Assembly (NCBI RefSeq): GCF_024763615.1
Contig: NW_026604974.1
Location: 1 to 64,000 of the forward strand
Reading direction: 5' to 3'
Length of the DNA: 64,000 nt
From: Phlebotomus papatasi
Taxonomy: Eukaryota; Arthropoda; Insecta; Diptera; Psychodidae
Shown here: positions 34,401 through 46,600 of the stretch, piece after piece
Position numbering within the stretch: the first letter of the stretch is position 1
How the letters are laid out: each line of letters opens with the position of its first letter
Notes under the pieces: generated by a model
Told to the model about the DNA's origin: nothing
Databases searched by the model: none
Seen by the model: the letters and a program-made list of their open reading frames with translations, nothing else
Translations under genes and position numbers: made by a program

Positions 34401-36207
34401 AGAGCTTCACCTTCCTCAAGAAGTCAGAACTCGTAGAGCATTTCTTTCGGAAGCAGCAAAAGTCTATGATCCCATGGGAATTATAGCACCAGTTACAATT
34501 ACTTTCAAGATGCTCTTCCAGAAGGTGTGGACAACAACAAAGAACTGGGACGATGATCTTTCTGAGGAAGATCAAAAGGAGTATGATGTTATAAGAAAGG
34601 AATTTGAACTGCTGAAATCAGCCCATGTTGAAAGATGTCTTCCTCACAATGGAGCTTTTGTGGAGTTACATGCATTTGCGGATGCATCAGAAAAGGCGTT
34701 TGGTGTTGTGATTTACGCGCGAATGTTGATTCATGGCGATTATCACGTGTGTTTGTTCATAGCAAAATCCAAAGTTGCTCCATTGAAGCCAACATCAATA
34801 CCCCGAATGGAACTCAAAGCTGCTTTGCTGCTTAGTGAAGTAGTCAAAAAGATCAAGGACTCATTCATCCACTTGGAAGTGAATGTTACAGCATGGAGTG
34901 ACTCAACCACTGTGCTTCAGTGGCTACAATCCCATCCCCGAAAGTGGCAGAAGTATGTGGCTCAGAGAACTGCGCAGATTCTAGAGGTACTTCCTCCACA
35001 TCATTGGCGATATGTACCAAGCAAGCAAAACCCGGCGGATTGTTTGTCACGAGGAGTCAAGCCCAGTGAATTAGTTAGTCATCCTCTTTGGTGGACGGGT
35101 CCCAAGTGGTTGTCCCAGGATTCCAGTGCCTGGCCAGAAAACAAAGTGATTGTTCCTACTGATACTGGCGAGGAGAAGATACTCAAGAAGATGCTTGCCC
35201 ACACCACAAGGAAATGTAAGTTTTCACTTTATGAGTTCTTACAAGATATGTCAAGTTTCAGTAAGATGGTGAGCATTGGAGCTCATCTCATCCGGTTAAG
35301 TACGAAGAAAGCGGAGCGTCAAAAGGGTCCCCTAACTGTTCAAGAACGCAGAAGCTCTCTGAAACGTCTCATCCGAGACATCCAAGAAGAATGTTTCAGT
35401 GAGGAAATTTCCCGATGTAGACAGGGGGAGCCAGTCTCGAAGGGAAGTCGACTTGTGAAGCTGGTGCCTTTCTTAGACGATGACCAAATTCTGAGGGTGC
35501 GAGGACGATTGAGATTTGCAAATATGATGTACGACGCTCGCCACCCAATAATTCTCCCTGGAGGTCATCGCTTTACTGAGTTGCTGATAGAGTACTCTCA
35601 CAAGATACATCTACATGCTGGTTTCAATCTGCTGACCAGCATCCTACGCAGTGAATACTGGATTGTGGGAGGGAGAAATGCGACCAGGAAAGTATTGAAC
35701 AAATGCATCAAATGTTTCCAGCATCGACCAACGCTCCAATCACCGGTGATGGCGAATCTCCCAGCAGTTAGAGTCAATCAGATTCGCCCCTTCGTGAACA
35801 CAGGATGTGATTATGCTGGGCCGTTTGAGATCAAGGCTTCAAATCTTCGAAACAGCCGTTACGTGAAGGGATACATATGTCTTTTCATATGTATGACGAC
35901 TAAGGCAGTTCACCTTGAAGCTGTTGGTGACCTGTCTTCTGATGGATTCATCAACGCTCTGAAGCGATTTGTTGCTCGACGAGGGTATTGTCAAAATATT
36001 TATTGCGACAATGGTCGAAATTTCGTCGGAGCCAGTGCTGCCACCAAGGATGATGAAGTGCGAATGCGAGGAAAAGTCAGCAGAATTATGGCAGAAGCAA
36101 ATATCCAGTTCCACTTCAACCCACCATATGCACCAACCTTTGGAGGTTTGTGGGAACGAGCAATCGGGTCTACAAAGTATCATCTTGTGATGGCGTGTGA
36201 TGGGTGA
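31483..36207 (+). CDS. gag-pol: BEL/Pao gag-pol polyprotein, up to integrase
   Basis: Starts at the first in-frame ATG (31483; the open frame extends upstream only through non-ATG codons) and runs 1574 residues. Order: coiled-coil gag N-terminus; gag core about 137-300 (LPQLDLMTFSGNYTDWQGF); cysteine/histidine zinc knuckles about 350-414, including CFNCLKEGHRAKDC; retroviral-type aspartic protease with LIDQGSE (Asp about 488); reverse transcriptase about 762-960 with LRVVFDAS and YMDD at about 895-898; RNase H with FADAS (Asp about 1067) and WSDST (Asp about 1140); integrase zinc-binding HHCC about 1373-1410; integrase catalytic Asp about 1443, Asp about 1509 and Glu about 1558 (GGLWERA). The polyprotein would be cleaved by its own protease in cytoplasmic particles. 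The frame ends prematurely at TGA 36205-36207, just after the catalytic Glu, because of a frameshift. Confidence 0.93.
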   Translation: MEQLKILHRSRGRVKSALTRIEQTIKQRENLSYARVKAILNEIDVQAAACEKILVQIETEAAKESPEIQEKEYKDGEALWVRISELRCEAHVALTELQPNNSQDVPNVSTNDSANSLEEIMKRVFTQQERFLQASRTKLPQLDLMTFSGNYTDWQGFKDMFEVTIHNNKSLSNVEKLQYLRSSLKGDAVSEIKNMATTSDNYETAWNKLKEQFDKKPQIATAHIERFLKQQPVKEAKISLIKQSYNVYKDSIEALEKMGEGYSGKDVWLVHLMQSSMDSETRRLWSQEVKRGDVPSIAKWFDFLRRRMDSLEVYGETQESQASKENKGSYSKKDRNDGTIKAHHTEEAKCLKCSQAHLLFQCEKFAKLSVENKRSFVADKNVCFNCLKEGHRAKDCRSKGRCQKCHKRHNTLLHEETSSSNSTMSPAVDTHKKTSDSEAESTKKDAPKDTPVSVHHVASTTKMILLPTALVNVEDASGDQQTCRVLIDQGSECTLISEACAQRLNLRRHNARLAIKGTGQANVGYTKGAIDLNVSSRYDKHQKIAVKAYILDKLTSKLPGRTITLDEMKHIEGLTLADPQFNHPAKIDIILGMEYAWEINLPDKRSAPGYPIAQLTIFGWVLGGVVTQNAEETSVQVLHTHCDIENSLKRFWEAEEELPERKILTKEEQLCEDDFVATHKRDESGRFTVKLCFKTDRGKFGNSLPAAQARLSVMERKFKKYPEFHKQYADFMDEYISLGHMEEVPENERIKEESYIIPHQAVVRPSSTTTKLRVVFDASSKSSSGVSLNDALAIGPQVQDDLLSIMMRFRTYKIAFQADVEKMYRQVQIAAEDQDFQRVLWRPNPQEPMKLYRLKTVTYGTASAPYLATRTLQQMAIDSKETYPEASAGIESGFYMDDLLYGTETVQESVCVSDQIKNILQGGGFMLRKWTSNAEEVLQTKAQDELATVGQDEENGVATLGMRWLPTEDVMKLELHLPQEVRTRRAFLSEAAKVYDPMGIIAPVTITFKMLFQKVWTTTKNWDDDLSEEDQKEYDVIRKEFELLKSAHVERCLPHNGAFVELHAFADASEKAFGVVIYARMLIHGDYHVCLFIAKSKVAPLKPTSIPRMELKAALLLSEVVKKIKDSFIHLEVNVTAWSDSTTVLQWLQSHPRKWQKYVAQRTAQILEVLPPHHWRYVPSKQNPADCLSRGVKPSELVSHPLWWTGPKWLSQDSSAWPENKVIVPTDTGEEKILKKMLAHTTRKCKFSLYEFLQDMSSFSKMVSIGAHLIRLSTKKAERQKGPLTVQERRSSLKRLIRDIQEECFSEEISRCRQGEPVSKGSRLVKLVPFLDDDQILRVRGRLRFANMMYDARHPIILPGGHRFTELLIEYSHKIHLHAGFNLLTSILRSEYWIVGGRNATRKVLNKCIKCFQHRPTLQSPVMANLPAVRVNQIRPFVNTGCDYAGPFEIKASNLRNSRYVKGYICLFICMTTKAVHLEAVGDLSSDGFINALKRFVARRGYCQNIYCDNGRNFVGASAATKDDEVRMRGKVSRIMAEANIQFHFNPPYAPTFGGLWERAIGSTKYHLVMACDG

Positions 36208-36694
36208 TATGAAGCTCACATTCGAGGCCCTCACCACTATCCTTTGTGAGATAGAGGCTTGCCTAAACTCGAGACCTCTTTGTGCAATGTCAGTGGAACC
36301 AGAGAATGAAGAGATTTTGACTCCGGGTCATTTTCTAATTGGCCATTCGCTGAAGTTACTACCAAGTGAAGATAAGACAGACATTCCAATCAACCGTCTG
36401 CAGAGGTACGAGCTGATTCAACGAGTAGTCCAGAGCTTCTGGAAACGATGGAAGAATGAGTACCTGACGAGCCTACAGCAAAGACCAAAGTGGACCAAGG
36501 ACAAAAGTTCGTTGGAGATTGGAGATTTGGTCCTAATCAAAGAGGACAACGTCAAACCAGGAGAGTGGGCTCGAGGCAGAGTGATGGAATGTCATCTAGG
36601 AAAGGACAACGTCACCCGAGTGGTGACTCTGAAGACAGCAGACGGAATAGTCAAAAGAGCTGCAACCAAATTGGCGAAATTACCAATTGAGTAA
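36197..36694 (+). pseudogene. Integrase C-terminal part, out of frame
   Basis: This frame continues the integrase homology directly after the premature stop of gag-pol: LTFEALTTILCEIEACLNSRPL, then TPGHFLIGHSL, WKRWKNEYL and the BEL-type C-terminal domain ending ATKLAKLPIE. It is offset by one base from the upstream frame, and the two overlap at 36197-36207. The remainder is intact, so the break is a single small indel, either genuine or a sequencing error. It has no start codon of its own that would be expected to be used. Confidence 0.9.
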
Positions 36695-36698
36695 TTTC

Positions 36699-36709
36699 GA
36701 GGGGGAGAA
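36699..36709 (+). promoter_or_regulatory. Polypurine tract
   Basis: GAGGGGGAGAA abuts the TG of the 3' LTR and is the expected primer site for plus-strand DNA synthesis. Confidence 0.9.
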
Positions 36710-37153
36710 TGTCGACTATTCCGCGGAAGTATCCACGGCACTTTGGTTATGGGGCGACTGGAAGGAGAAAGTGTGACGCCCCTAGCGGGAAAAATTTGAA
36801 ATAGAAGTCTTGTAAAATTTGTCAAAGAAGAAGGAGTGAAGAACAGCGTGTGTGAAATATTTTTTTGAGAATTGGTGAGAATAAATTTAGTTGTTCAGTT
36901 AGAAAAGTGTTTCATTGGAAAGCACCAGCAGCGGACATCCTGTGGCGTTTATCCGGCCGTTCGCGACGGATTGTAATTGCTATTTTATCATTTTAAAGGT
37001 AACCAACAAGGGAAAGTGAGTCCATTTGACTTGCAGGAGTTTTCATAGGAGTGATATTTATTTTAAGGTAATTCACGAGGAGGAGGAAGCCATAGCCAGG
37101 GCAGGGGTTCTAAACCTTCGTGTTTTATTTTAATTAAAGGTACGTCCTCCACA
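36710..37153 (+). repeat. 3' LTR (444 bp)
   Basis: Begins TGTCGACTATTCC and ends TCCTCCACA. It carries AATAAA at 36880-36885. It lacks the 205-bp duplication seen beside the 5' LTR. Confidence 0.95.
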
Positions 37154-40100
37154 CGCGTGATGGATGAAAAGAACTCCTAGATTATTATATATATATTTTA
37201 ATAAAATGAATTGTGATTTATTTGCACCAATGCGCTTATGTAAATGTTCATGAACATAAGTAGTCATCGTAGAAAATTAGAACACGTTCTACACTAACAA
37301 TATTCAGCAAAACATTAGGATTTTACCATTAGGCGTGATGGATAAAAAGAACTCCTAGAATATTATATATATATTTTAATAAAATGAATTGTGATTTATT
37401 TGCACCAATGCGCTTATGTAAATGTTCATGAACATAAGTAGTCATCGTAGAAAATTAGAACACGTCCTACTCTAACAATATTCAGCAAAACATTGGGATT
37501 TTACCAATAGACGTGATGGATAAAAAATTTCTAGAATAATAATTATATATTTTAATAAAATGAATTGTGATTTATTTGCAACAATGCGCTTATCTAAATG
37601 TTCATGAACATAAGTAGTCATCGTAGAAAATTAGAAAACGTCCTACACTAACAATATTCAGTAAAACATTGGGATTTTACCATTAGGCGTGATGGATAAA
37701 AAAAAACTCCTAGAATAATAAATATATATTTTAATAAAATGAATTGTGATTTGTTTGCATCAATGCGCTTATGTAAATGTTCATGAACATAAGTAGTCAT
37801 CGTAGAAAATTAGAACACGTCCTACTCTAACAATATTCAGCAAAACATTGGGATTTTACCAATAGACGTGATGGATAAAAAATTTCTAGAATAATAGTTA
37901 TATATTTTAATGAAATGAATTGTGATTTGTTTGCAACAATGCGCTTATGTAAATGTTCATGAACATAAGTAGTCATCGTAGAAAATTAGAACACGTTCTA
38001 CACTAACAATATTCAGCAAAACATTGGGATTTTACCATTAGGCGTGATGGATAAAAAAAAAACTCCTAGAATAATAAATATATATTTTAATAAAATGAAT
38101 TGTGATTTATTTGCACAAATGCGATTATGTAAATGTTCATGAACATAAGTAGTCATCGTAGAAAATTAGAACACGTCCTACACTAACAATATTCAGCAAA
38201 ACATTGGGATTTTACCATTAGGCGTGATGGATGAAAAGAACTCCTAGATTATTATATATATATTTTAATAAAATGAATTGTGATTTATTTGCACCAATGC
38301 GCTTATGTAAATGTTCATGAACATAAGTAGTCATCGTAGAAAATTAGAACACGTTCTACACTAACGATATTCAGCAAAACATTAGGATTTTACCATTAGG
38401 CGTGATGGATAAAAAGAACTCCTAGAATATTATATATATATTTTAATAAAATGAATTGTGATTTATTTGCACCAATGCGCTTATGTAAATGTTCATGAAC
38501 ATAAGTAGTCATCGTAGAAAATTAGAACACGTCCTACACTAACAATATTCAGCAAAACATTGGGATTTTACCAATAGACGTGATGGATAAAAAATTTCTA
38601 GAATAATAATTATATATTTTAATAAAATGAATTGTGATTTATTTGCACAAATGCGCTTATGTAAATGTTCATGAACATAAGTAGTCATCGTAGAAAATTA
38701 GAACACGTCCTACACTAACAATATTCAGCAAAACATTGGGATTTTACCATTAGGCGTGATGGATAAAAAAAAACTCCTAGAATATTATATATATATATTA
38801 TATTTTAATAAAATGAATTGTGATTTATTTGCACCAATGCGCTTATGTAAATGTTCATGAACATAAGTAGTCATCGTAGAAAATTAGAACACGTCCTACA
38901 CTAACAATATTCAGCAAAACATTCGGTTTTTTCCAATAGACGTGATGAATAAAAAATTTCTAGAATATTATATATATATTTTAATAAAATGAATTGTGAT
39001 TTATTTGCACCAATGCGCTTATGTAAATGTTCATGAACATAAGTAGTCATCGTAGAAAATTAGAACACGTCCTACACTAACAATATTCAGCAAAACATTG
39101 GGATTTTACCATTAGGCGTGATGGATAAAAAGAACTCCTAGAATATTATATATATATTTTAATAAAATGAATTGTGATTTATTTGCACCAATGCGCTTAT
39201 GTAAATGTTCATGAACATAAGTAGTCATCGTAGAAAATTAGAACACGTCCTACTCTAACAATATTCAGCAAAACATTGGGATTTTACCAATAGACGTGAT
39301 GGATAAAAAATTTCTAGAATAATAATTATATATTTTAATAAAATGAATTGTGATTTATTTGCACAAATGCGCTTATGTAAATGTTCATGAACATAAGTAG
39401 TCATCGTAGAAAATTAGAACACGTCCTACGCTAAGAATATTCAGCAAAACATTGGGATTTTACCATTAGGCGTGATGGATGAAAAGAACTCCTAGATTAT
39501 TATATATATATATATTTTAATAAAATGAATTGTGATTTATTTGCACCAATGCGCTTATGTAAATGTTCATGAACATAAGTAGTCATCGTAGAAAATTAGA
39601 ACACGTTCTACACTAACAATATTCAGCAAAATATTAGGATTTTACCATTAGGCGTGATGGATGAAAAGAACTCCTAGATTATTATATATATATTTTAATA
39701 AAATGAATTGTGATTTATTTGCACCAATGCGCTTATGTAAATATTCATGAACATAAGTAGTCATCGTAGAAAATTACAACACGTTCTACACTAACAATAT
39801 TCAGCAAAACATTAGGATTTTACCATTAGGCGTGATGGATAAAAAGAACTCCTAGAATATTATATATATATTTTAATAAAATGAATTGTGATTTATTTGC
39901 ACCAATGCGCTTATGTAAATGTTCATGAACATAAGTAGTCATCGTAGAAAATTAGAACACGTCCTACACTAACAATATTCAGCAAACCATTGGGATTTTA
40001 CCATTACGCGTGATGGATGAAAAGAACTCCTAGATTATTATATATATATTTTAATAAAATGAATTGTGATTTATTTGCACCAATGCGCTTATGTAAATAT

Positions 40101-42703
40101 TCATGAACATAAGTAGTCATCGTAGAAAATTAGAACACGTTCTACACTAACAATATTCAGCAAAACATTAGGATTTTACCATTAGGCGTGATGGATAAAA
40201 AGAACTCCTAGAATATTATATATATATTTTAATAAAATGAATTGTGATTTAATTGCACCAATGCGCTTATGTAAATGTTCATGAACATAAGTAGTCATCG
40301 TAGAAAATTAGAACACGTCCTACACTAACAATATTCAGCAAAACATTCGGTTTTTTCCAATAGACGTGATGAATAAAAAATTTCTAGAATATTATATATA
40401 TATTTTAATAAAATGAATTGTGATTTATTTGCACCAATGCGCTTATGTAAATATTCATGAACATAAGTAGTCATCGTAGAAAATTAGAACACGTTCTACA
40501 CTAACAATATTCAGCAAAACATTAGGATTTTACCATTAGGCGTCTCCTAGAATGGATAAAAAAAAAATAAATATATATTTTAATAAAATGAATTGTGATT
40601 TATTTGCACAAATGCGCTTATGTAAATGTTCATGAACATAAGTAGTCATCGTAGAAAATTAGAACACGTCCTACACTAACAATATTCAGCAAACCATTGG
40701 GATTTTACCATTACGCGTGATGGATGAAAAGAACTCCTAGATTATTATATATATATTTTAATAAAATGAATTGTGATTTATTTGCACCAATGCGCTTATG
40801 TAAATATTCATGAACATAAGTAGTCATCGTAGAAAATTAGAACACGTTCTACACTAACAATATTCAGCAAAACATTAGGATTTTACCATTAGGCGTGATG
40901 GATAAAAAGAACTCCTAGAATATTATATATATATTTTAATAAAATGAATTGTGATTTATTTGCACCAATGCGCTTATGTAAATGTTCATGAACATAAGTA
41001 GTCATCGTAGAAAATTAGAACACGTCCTACTCTAACAATATTCAGCAAAACATTGGGATTTTACCAATAGACGTGATGGATAAAAAATTTCTAGAATAAT
41101 AATTATATATTTTAATAAAATGAATTGTGATTTATTTGCACAAATGCGCTTATGTAAATGTTCATGAACATAAGTAGTCATCGTAGAAAATTAGAACACG
41201 TCCTACGCTAAGAATATTCAGCAAAACATTGGGATTTTACCATTAGGCGTGATGGATGAAAAGAACTCCTAGATTATTATATATATATATATTTTAATAA
41301 AATGAATTGTGATTTATTTGCACCAATGCGCTTATGTAAATGTTCATGAACATAAGTAGTCATCGTAGAAAATTAGAACACGTTCTACACTAACAATATT
41401 CAGCAAAATATTAGGATTTTACCATTAGGCGTGATGGATAAAAAGAACTCCTAGAATATAATATATATATTTTAATAAAATGAATTGTGATTTATTTGCA
41501 CCAATGCGCTTATGTAAATGTTCATGAACATAAGTAGTCATCGTAGAAAATTAGAACACGTTCTACACTAACAATATTCAGCAAAACATTGGGATTTTAC
41601 CATTAGGCGTGATGGATAAAAAGAACTCCTAGAATATTATATATATATATTTTAATAAAACAAATTGTGATTTATTTGCACCAATGCGCTTATGTAAATA
41701 TTCATGAACATAAGTAGTCATCGTAGAAAATTAGAACACGTTCTACACTAACAATATTCAGCAAAACATTAGGATTTTACCATTAGGCGTGATGGATAAA
41801 AAGAACTCCTAGAATATTATATATATATTTTAATAAAATGAATTGTGATTTATTTGCACCAATGCGCTTATGTAAATGTTCATGAACATAAGTAGTCATC
41901 GTAGAAAATTAGAACACGTCCTACACTAACAACATTCAGCAAAACATTGGGATTTTACCAATAGACGTGATGGATAAAAAATTTCTAGAATAATAATTAT
42001 ATATTTTAATAAAATGAATTGTGATTTATTTGCAACAATGCGCTTATGTAAATGTTCATGAACATAACTAGTCATCGTAGAAAATTAGAACACGTCCTAC
42101 ACTAAAAACATTCAGCAAAACATTGGGTTTTTTCCAATAGACGTGATGAATAAAAAAATTTCTAGAATATTATATATATATTTCAATAAAATGAATTGTG
42201 ATTTCTTAGCAACAATGCGCTTATGTAAATGTTCATGAACATAATTAGTCATCGTAGAAAATTAGAACACGTCCTACACTAACAATATTCAGCAAAACAT
42301 TGGGATTTTACCATTAGGCGTGATGGATGAAAAGAACTCCTAGATTATTATATATATATATTTTAATAAAATGAATTGTGATTGATTTGCACCAATGCGC
42401 TTATGTAAATGTTCATGAACATAAGTAGTCATCGTAGAAAATTAGAACACGTCCTACACTAACAATATTCAGCAAAACATTCGGTTTTTTCCAATAGACG
42501 TGATGAATAAAAAATTTCTAGAATATTATATATATATTTTAATAAAATGAATTGTGATTTATTTGCACCAATGCGCTTATGTAAATGTTCATGAACATAA
42601 GTAGTCATCGTAGAAAATTAGAACACGTCCTACACTAACAATATTCAGCAAAACATTGGGATTTTACCATTAGGCGTGATGGATAAAAAAAAAAACTCCT
42701 AGA
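37154..42703 (+). repeat. ~178-bp satellite array, block 2
   Basis: About 31 units of the same satellite, resuming in the middle of the unit split by the BEL insertion. One unit near 40541-40580 is rearranged (GGCGTCTCCTAGAATGGAT), with neighbouring segments in swapped order. The block ends at CTCCTAGA, where the non-LTR fragment is inserted. Confidence 0.97.
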
Positions 42704-43643
42704 GAGATCATTGAACTATCTCTTGCCCCTGATAATAAATAACGCCGCCAGAACTATTTTACCATTTGTTGGTGGCAGGGTCAGATCCTGGCTCTTTGCT
42801 TCTGACTTGGAAAGGGTTGAAGAGTTGATGAAATCCGTCTACGTGTGATCAATGGGATAGCTGGCTCATTCTTTATGGGGTGCCCCTTGTTCTGCTCTGC
42901 TGAGTGACGCCGTCTTGTCTACTGGCCTGGACGTCTCTTGGTGGGTCTTTTGCACGGGGCCTGCTACCTTGAACAGGTTTGACTGTGTTCCGCGCGGGGA
43001 GCATAGTCATGCTCCCAAGCTAATGGTGGTTTCTTCCCCGGCTTCTCTGGGTTCTTTCCCCGCAGTGTACAGTCTGGGAGCGTGATTGCCTCTTTGGGGG
43101 TGGATGGTCTCCGGGGCGCCACTGATGCGGCGTCTGGGGGGTGGTACTGGGTTGGCGTCACTCTGACTGAGGGATTTGGGGGTTGTCTGACTGTGGGCGT
43201 GGTCTGGCTGTCCCTTCTGTACCGTTGCATGCTCCCCTCACTGGTTTCGATATTAATTTTAGGTAGTGTGTTTTTTATCTCCTATATAGTATTTTTTCGC
43301 ATATTTATTATATAATATTATTTAGTATAATCCACACCTCTCGTTTGTATAATTTAATTATTATTTATTTATATTTTTATATTTATAATTGTATATATTT
43401 TTACTTATTTAATTTAATTTAAATACGCCAAACGGCTGAACCAGCCTGGCCTTTGTCTCTTGTTGACATCTCCCAAAAAAAAACAATGTACCCTACATTT
43501 GTTAATATGGCTTATACAACCAGTGAAGGAGTTTTTCCATCGTTTTACTCTGGAGGTTGGTAATCGACGCTAAGACGGCGATGGACGCATGGGGGGTGGA
43601 TGATGTCTCAAGATGAAAATAAATACAATACAATACAATACAA
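42704..43643 (+). mobile_element. Non-LTR retrotransposon-like 3' fragment
   Basis: A 940-bp insertion in the satellite. Its first ~550 bp are markedly G+C-rich compared with the satellite, then A+T-rich 3' sequence, ending in an AATAC-type tail (AATAAATACAATACAATACAA). A 3' tail of short repeats with a non-specific 5' end inside a host repeat is typical of a 5'-truncated LINE. The satellite breaks after CTCCTAGA and resumes at AATAATAAATATA, so any target duplication is at most one or two bases. No reverse transcriptase or endonuclease motif remains. Frames at 42964-43230 (-) and 43082-43315 (+) overlap each other and look spurious. Confidence 0.6.
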
Positions 43644-46600
43644 AATAATAAATATATATTTTAATAAAATGAATTGTGATTTATTTGCACAAATGCGCTT
43701 ATGTAAATGTTCATGAAAATAAGTAGTCATCGTAGAAAATTAGAACACGTCCTACACTAACAATATTAAGCAAAACATTGGGATTTTACCATTACGCGTG
43801 ATGGATGAAAAGAACTCCTAGATTATTATATATATATTTTAATAAAATGAATTGTGATTTATTTGCACCAATGCGCTTATGTAAATATTCATGAACATAA
43901 GTAGTCATCGTAGAAAATTAGAACACGTTCTACACTAACAATATTCAGCAAAACATTAGGATTTTACCATTAGGCGTGATGGATAAAAAGAACTCCTAGA
44001 ATATTATATATATATTTTAATAAAATGAATTGTGATTTATTTGCACCAATGCGCTTATGTAAATGTTCATGAACATAAGTAGTCATCGTAGAAAATTAGA
44101 ACACGTCCTACTCTAACAATATTCAGCAAAACATTGGGATTTTACCAATAGACGTGATGGATAAAAAATTTCTAGAATAATAATTATATATTTTAATAAA
44201 ATGAATTGTGATTTATTTGCAACAATGCGCTTATGTAAATGTTCATGAACATAAGTAGTCATCGTAGAAAATTAGAAAACGTCCTACACTAACAATATTC
44301 AGTAAAACATTGGGATTTTACCATTAGGCGTGATGGATAAAAAAAAACTCCTAGAATAATAAATATATATTTTAATAAAATGAATTGTGATTTGTTTGCA
44401 TCAATGCGCTTATGTAAATGTTCATGAACATAAGTAGTCATCGTAGAAAATTAGAACACGTCCTACACTAACAATATTCAGCAAAACATTGGGATTTTAC
44501 CAATTGACGTGATGGATAAAAAATTCCTAGAATATTATATATATATTTTAAGAAAATGAATTGCAATTTGTTTGCACCAATGCGCTTATGTAAATATTCA
44601 TGAACAGAAGTAGTCATCGTAGAAAATTAGAACACGTCCTACACTAACAATATTCAGTAAAACACTGGGATTTTACCATTAGGCGTGATGGATAAAAAAA
44701 ACTCCTAGAATAATAAATATATATTTTAATAAAATGAATTGTGATTTATTTGCACCAATGCGCTTATGTAAATGTTCATGAACATAAGTAGTCATCGTAG
44801 AAAATTAGAACACGTCCTACACTAACAACATTCAGCAAAACATTCGGTTTTTTCCAATAGACGTGATGAATAAAAAAATTTCTAGAATATTATATATATA
44901 TTTCAATAAAATGAATTGTGATTTCTTTGCAACAATGCGCTTATGTAAATGTTCATGAACATAAGTAGTCATCGTAGAAAATTAGAACACGTTCTACACT
45001 AACAATATTCAGCAAAACATTGGGATTTTACTATTAGGCGTGATGGATAAAAAGAACTCCTAGAATATTATATATATATTTTAATAAAACGAATTGTGAT
45101 TTCTTTGCAACAATGCGCTTATGTAAATGTTCATGAACATAAGTAGTCATCGTAGAAAATTAGAACACGTCCTACACTAACAACATTCAGCAAAACATTC
45201 GGTTTTTTCCAATAGACGTGATGAATAAAAAAATTTCTAGAATATTATATATATATTTCAATAAAATGAATTGTGATTTCTTTGCAACAATGCGCTTATG
45301 TAAATGTTCATGAACATAAGTAGTCATCGTAGAAAATTAGAACACGTTCTACACTAACAATATTCAGCAAAACATTGGGATTTTACCATTAGGCGTGATG
45401 GATAAAAAGAACTCCTAGAATATTATATATATATTTTAATAAAACGATTTGTGATTTCTTTGCAACAATGCGCTTATGTAAATGTTCATGAACATAAGTA
45501 GTCATCGTAGAAAATTAGAACACGTCCTACACTAACAATATTCAGCATAACATTGGGATTTTACCAATTGACGTGATGGATAAAAAATTTCTAGAATAAT
45601 AATTATATATTTTAATGAAATGAATTGTGATTTGTTTGCAACAATGCGCTTATGTAAATGTTCATGAACATAAGTAGTCATCGTAGAAAATTAGAACACG
45701 TTCTACACTAACAATATTCAGCAAAACATTGGGATTTTACCATTAGGCGTGATGGATAAAAAAAAACTCCTAGAATAATAAATATATATTTTAATAAAAT
45801 GAATTGTGATTTATTTGCACAAATGCGCTTATGTAAATGTTCATGAACATAAGTAGTCATCGTAGAAAATTAGAACACGTCCTACACTAACAATATTCAG
45901 CAAAACATTGGGATTTTTCCAATAGACGTGATGAATAAAAAATTTCTAGAATATTATATATATATTTTAATAAAATGAATTGTGATTTATTTGCACCAAT
46001 GCGCTTATGTAAATGTTCATGAACATAAGTAGTCATCGTAGAAAATTAGAACACGTCCTACACTAACAATATTCAGCAAAACATTCGGTTTTTTCCAATA
46101 GACGTAATGAATAAAAAATTTCTAGAATATTATATATATATTTTAATAAAATGAATTGTGATTTATTTGCACCAATGCGCTTATGTAAATGTTCATGAAC
46201 ATAAGTAGTCATCGTAGAAAATTAGAACACGTCCTACACTAACAATATTCAGCAAAACATTGGGATTTTACCAATAGACGTGATGGATAAAAAATTTCTA
46301 GAATAATAATTATATATTTTAATAAAATGAATTGTGATTTATTTGCACCAATGCGCTTATGTAAATGTTCATGAACATAAGTAGTCATCGTAGAAAATTA
46401 GAACACGTTCTACACTAACAATATTCAGCAAAACATTAGGATTTTACCATTAGGCGTGATGGATAAAAAGAACTCCTAGAATATTATATATATATTTTAA
46501 TCAAATGAATTGTGATTTATTTGCACCAATGCGCTTATGTAAATGTTCATGAACATAAGTAGTCATCGTAGAAAATTAGAACACGTCCTACACTAACAAT

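Larger units (their letters stand above)
30639..37153 (+). mobile_element. BEL/Pao LTR retrotransposon, young insertion
   Basis: A complete element with 5' LTR, a duplicated leader, a primer-binding site, a single long gag-pol frame, a polypurine tract and 3' LTR, flanked by CGCGT. The protein order gag, zinc knuckles, aspartic protease, reverse transcriptase, RNase H, integrase identifies the BEL/Pao superfamily. The LTRs begin TG and end CA. The two 444-bp LTRs differ at one position (T at 30886, C at 36957), so insertion is recent. One frameshift in the integrase region makes this copy non-autonomous as assembled. Confidence 0.95.

Noticed and set aside
42964..43315. Overlapping frames in the non-LTR fragment
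   Set aside because: They overlap on opposite strands, lack reverse transcriptase or endonuclease motifs, and reflect local G+C richness.
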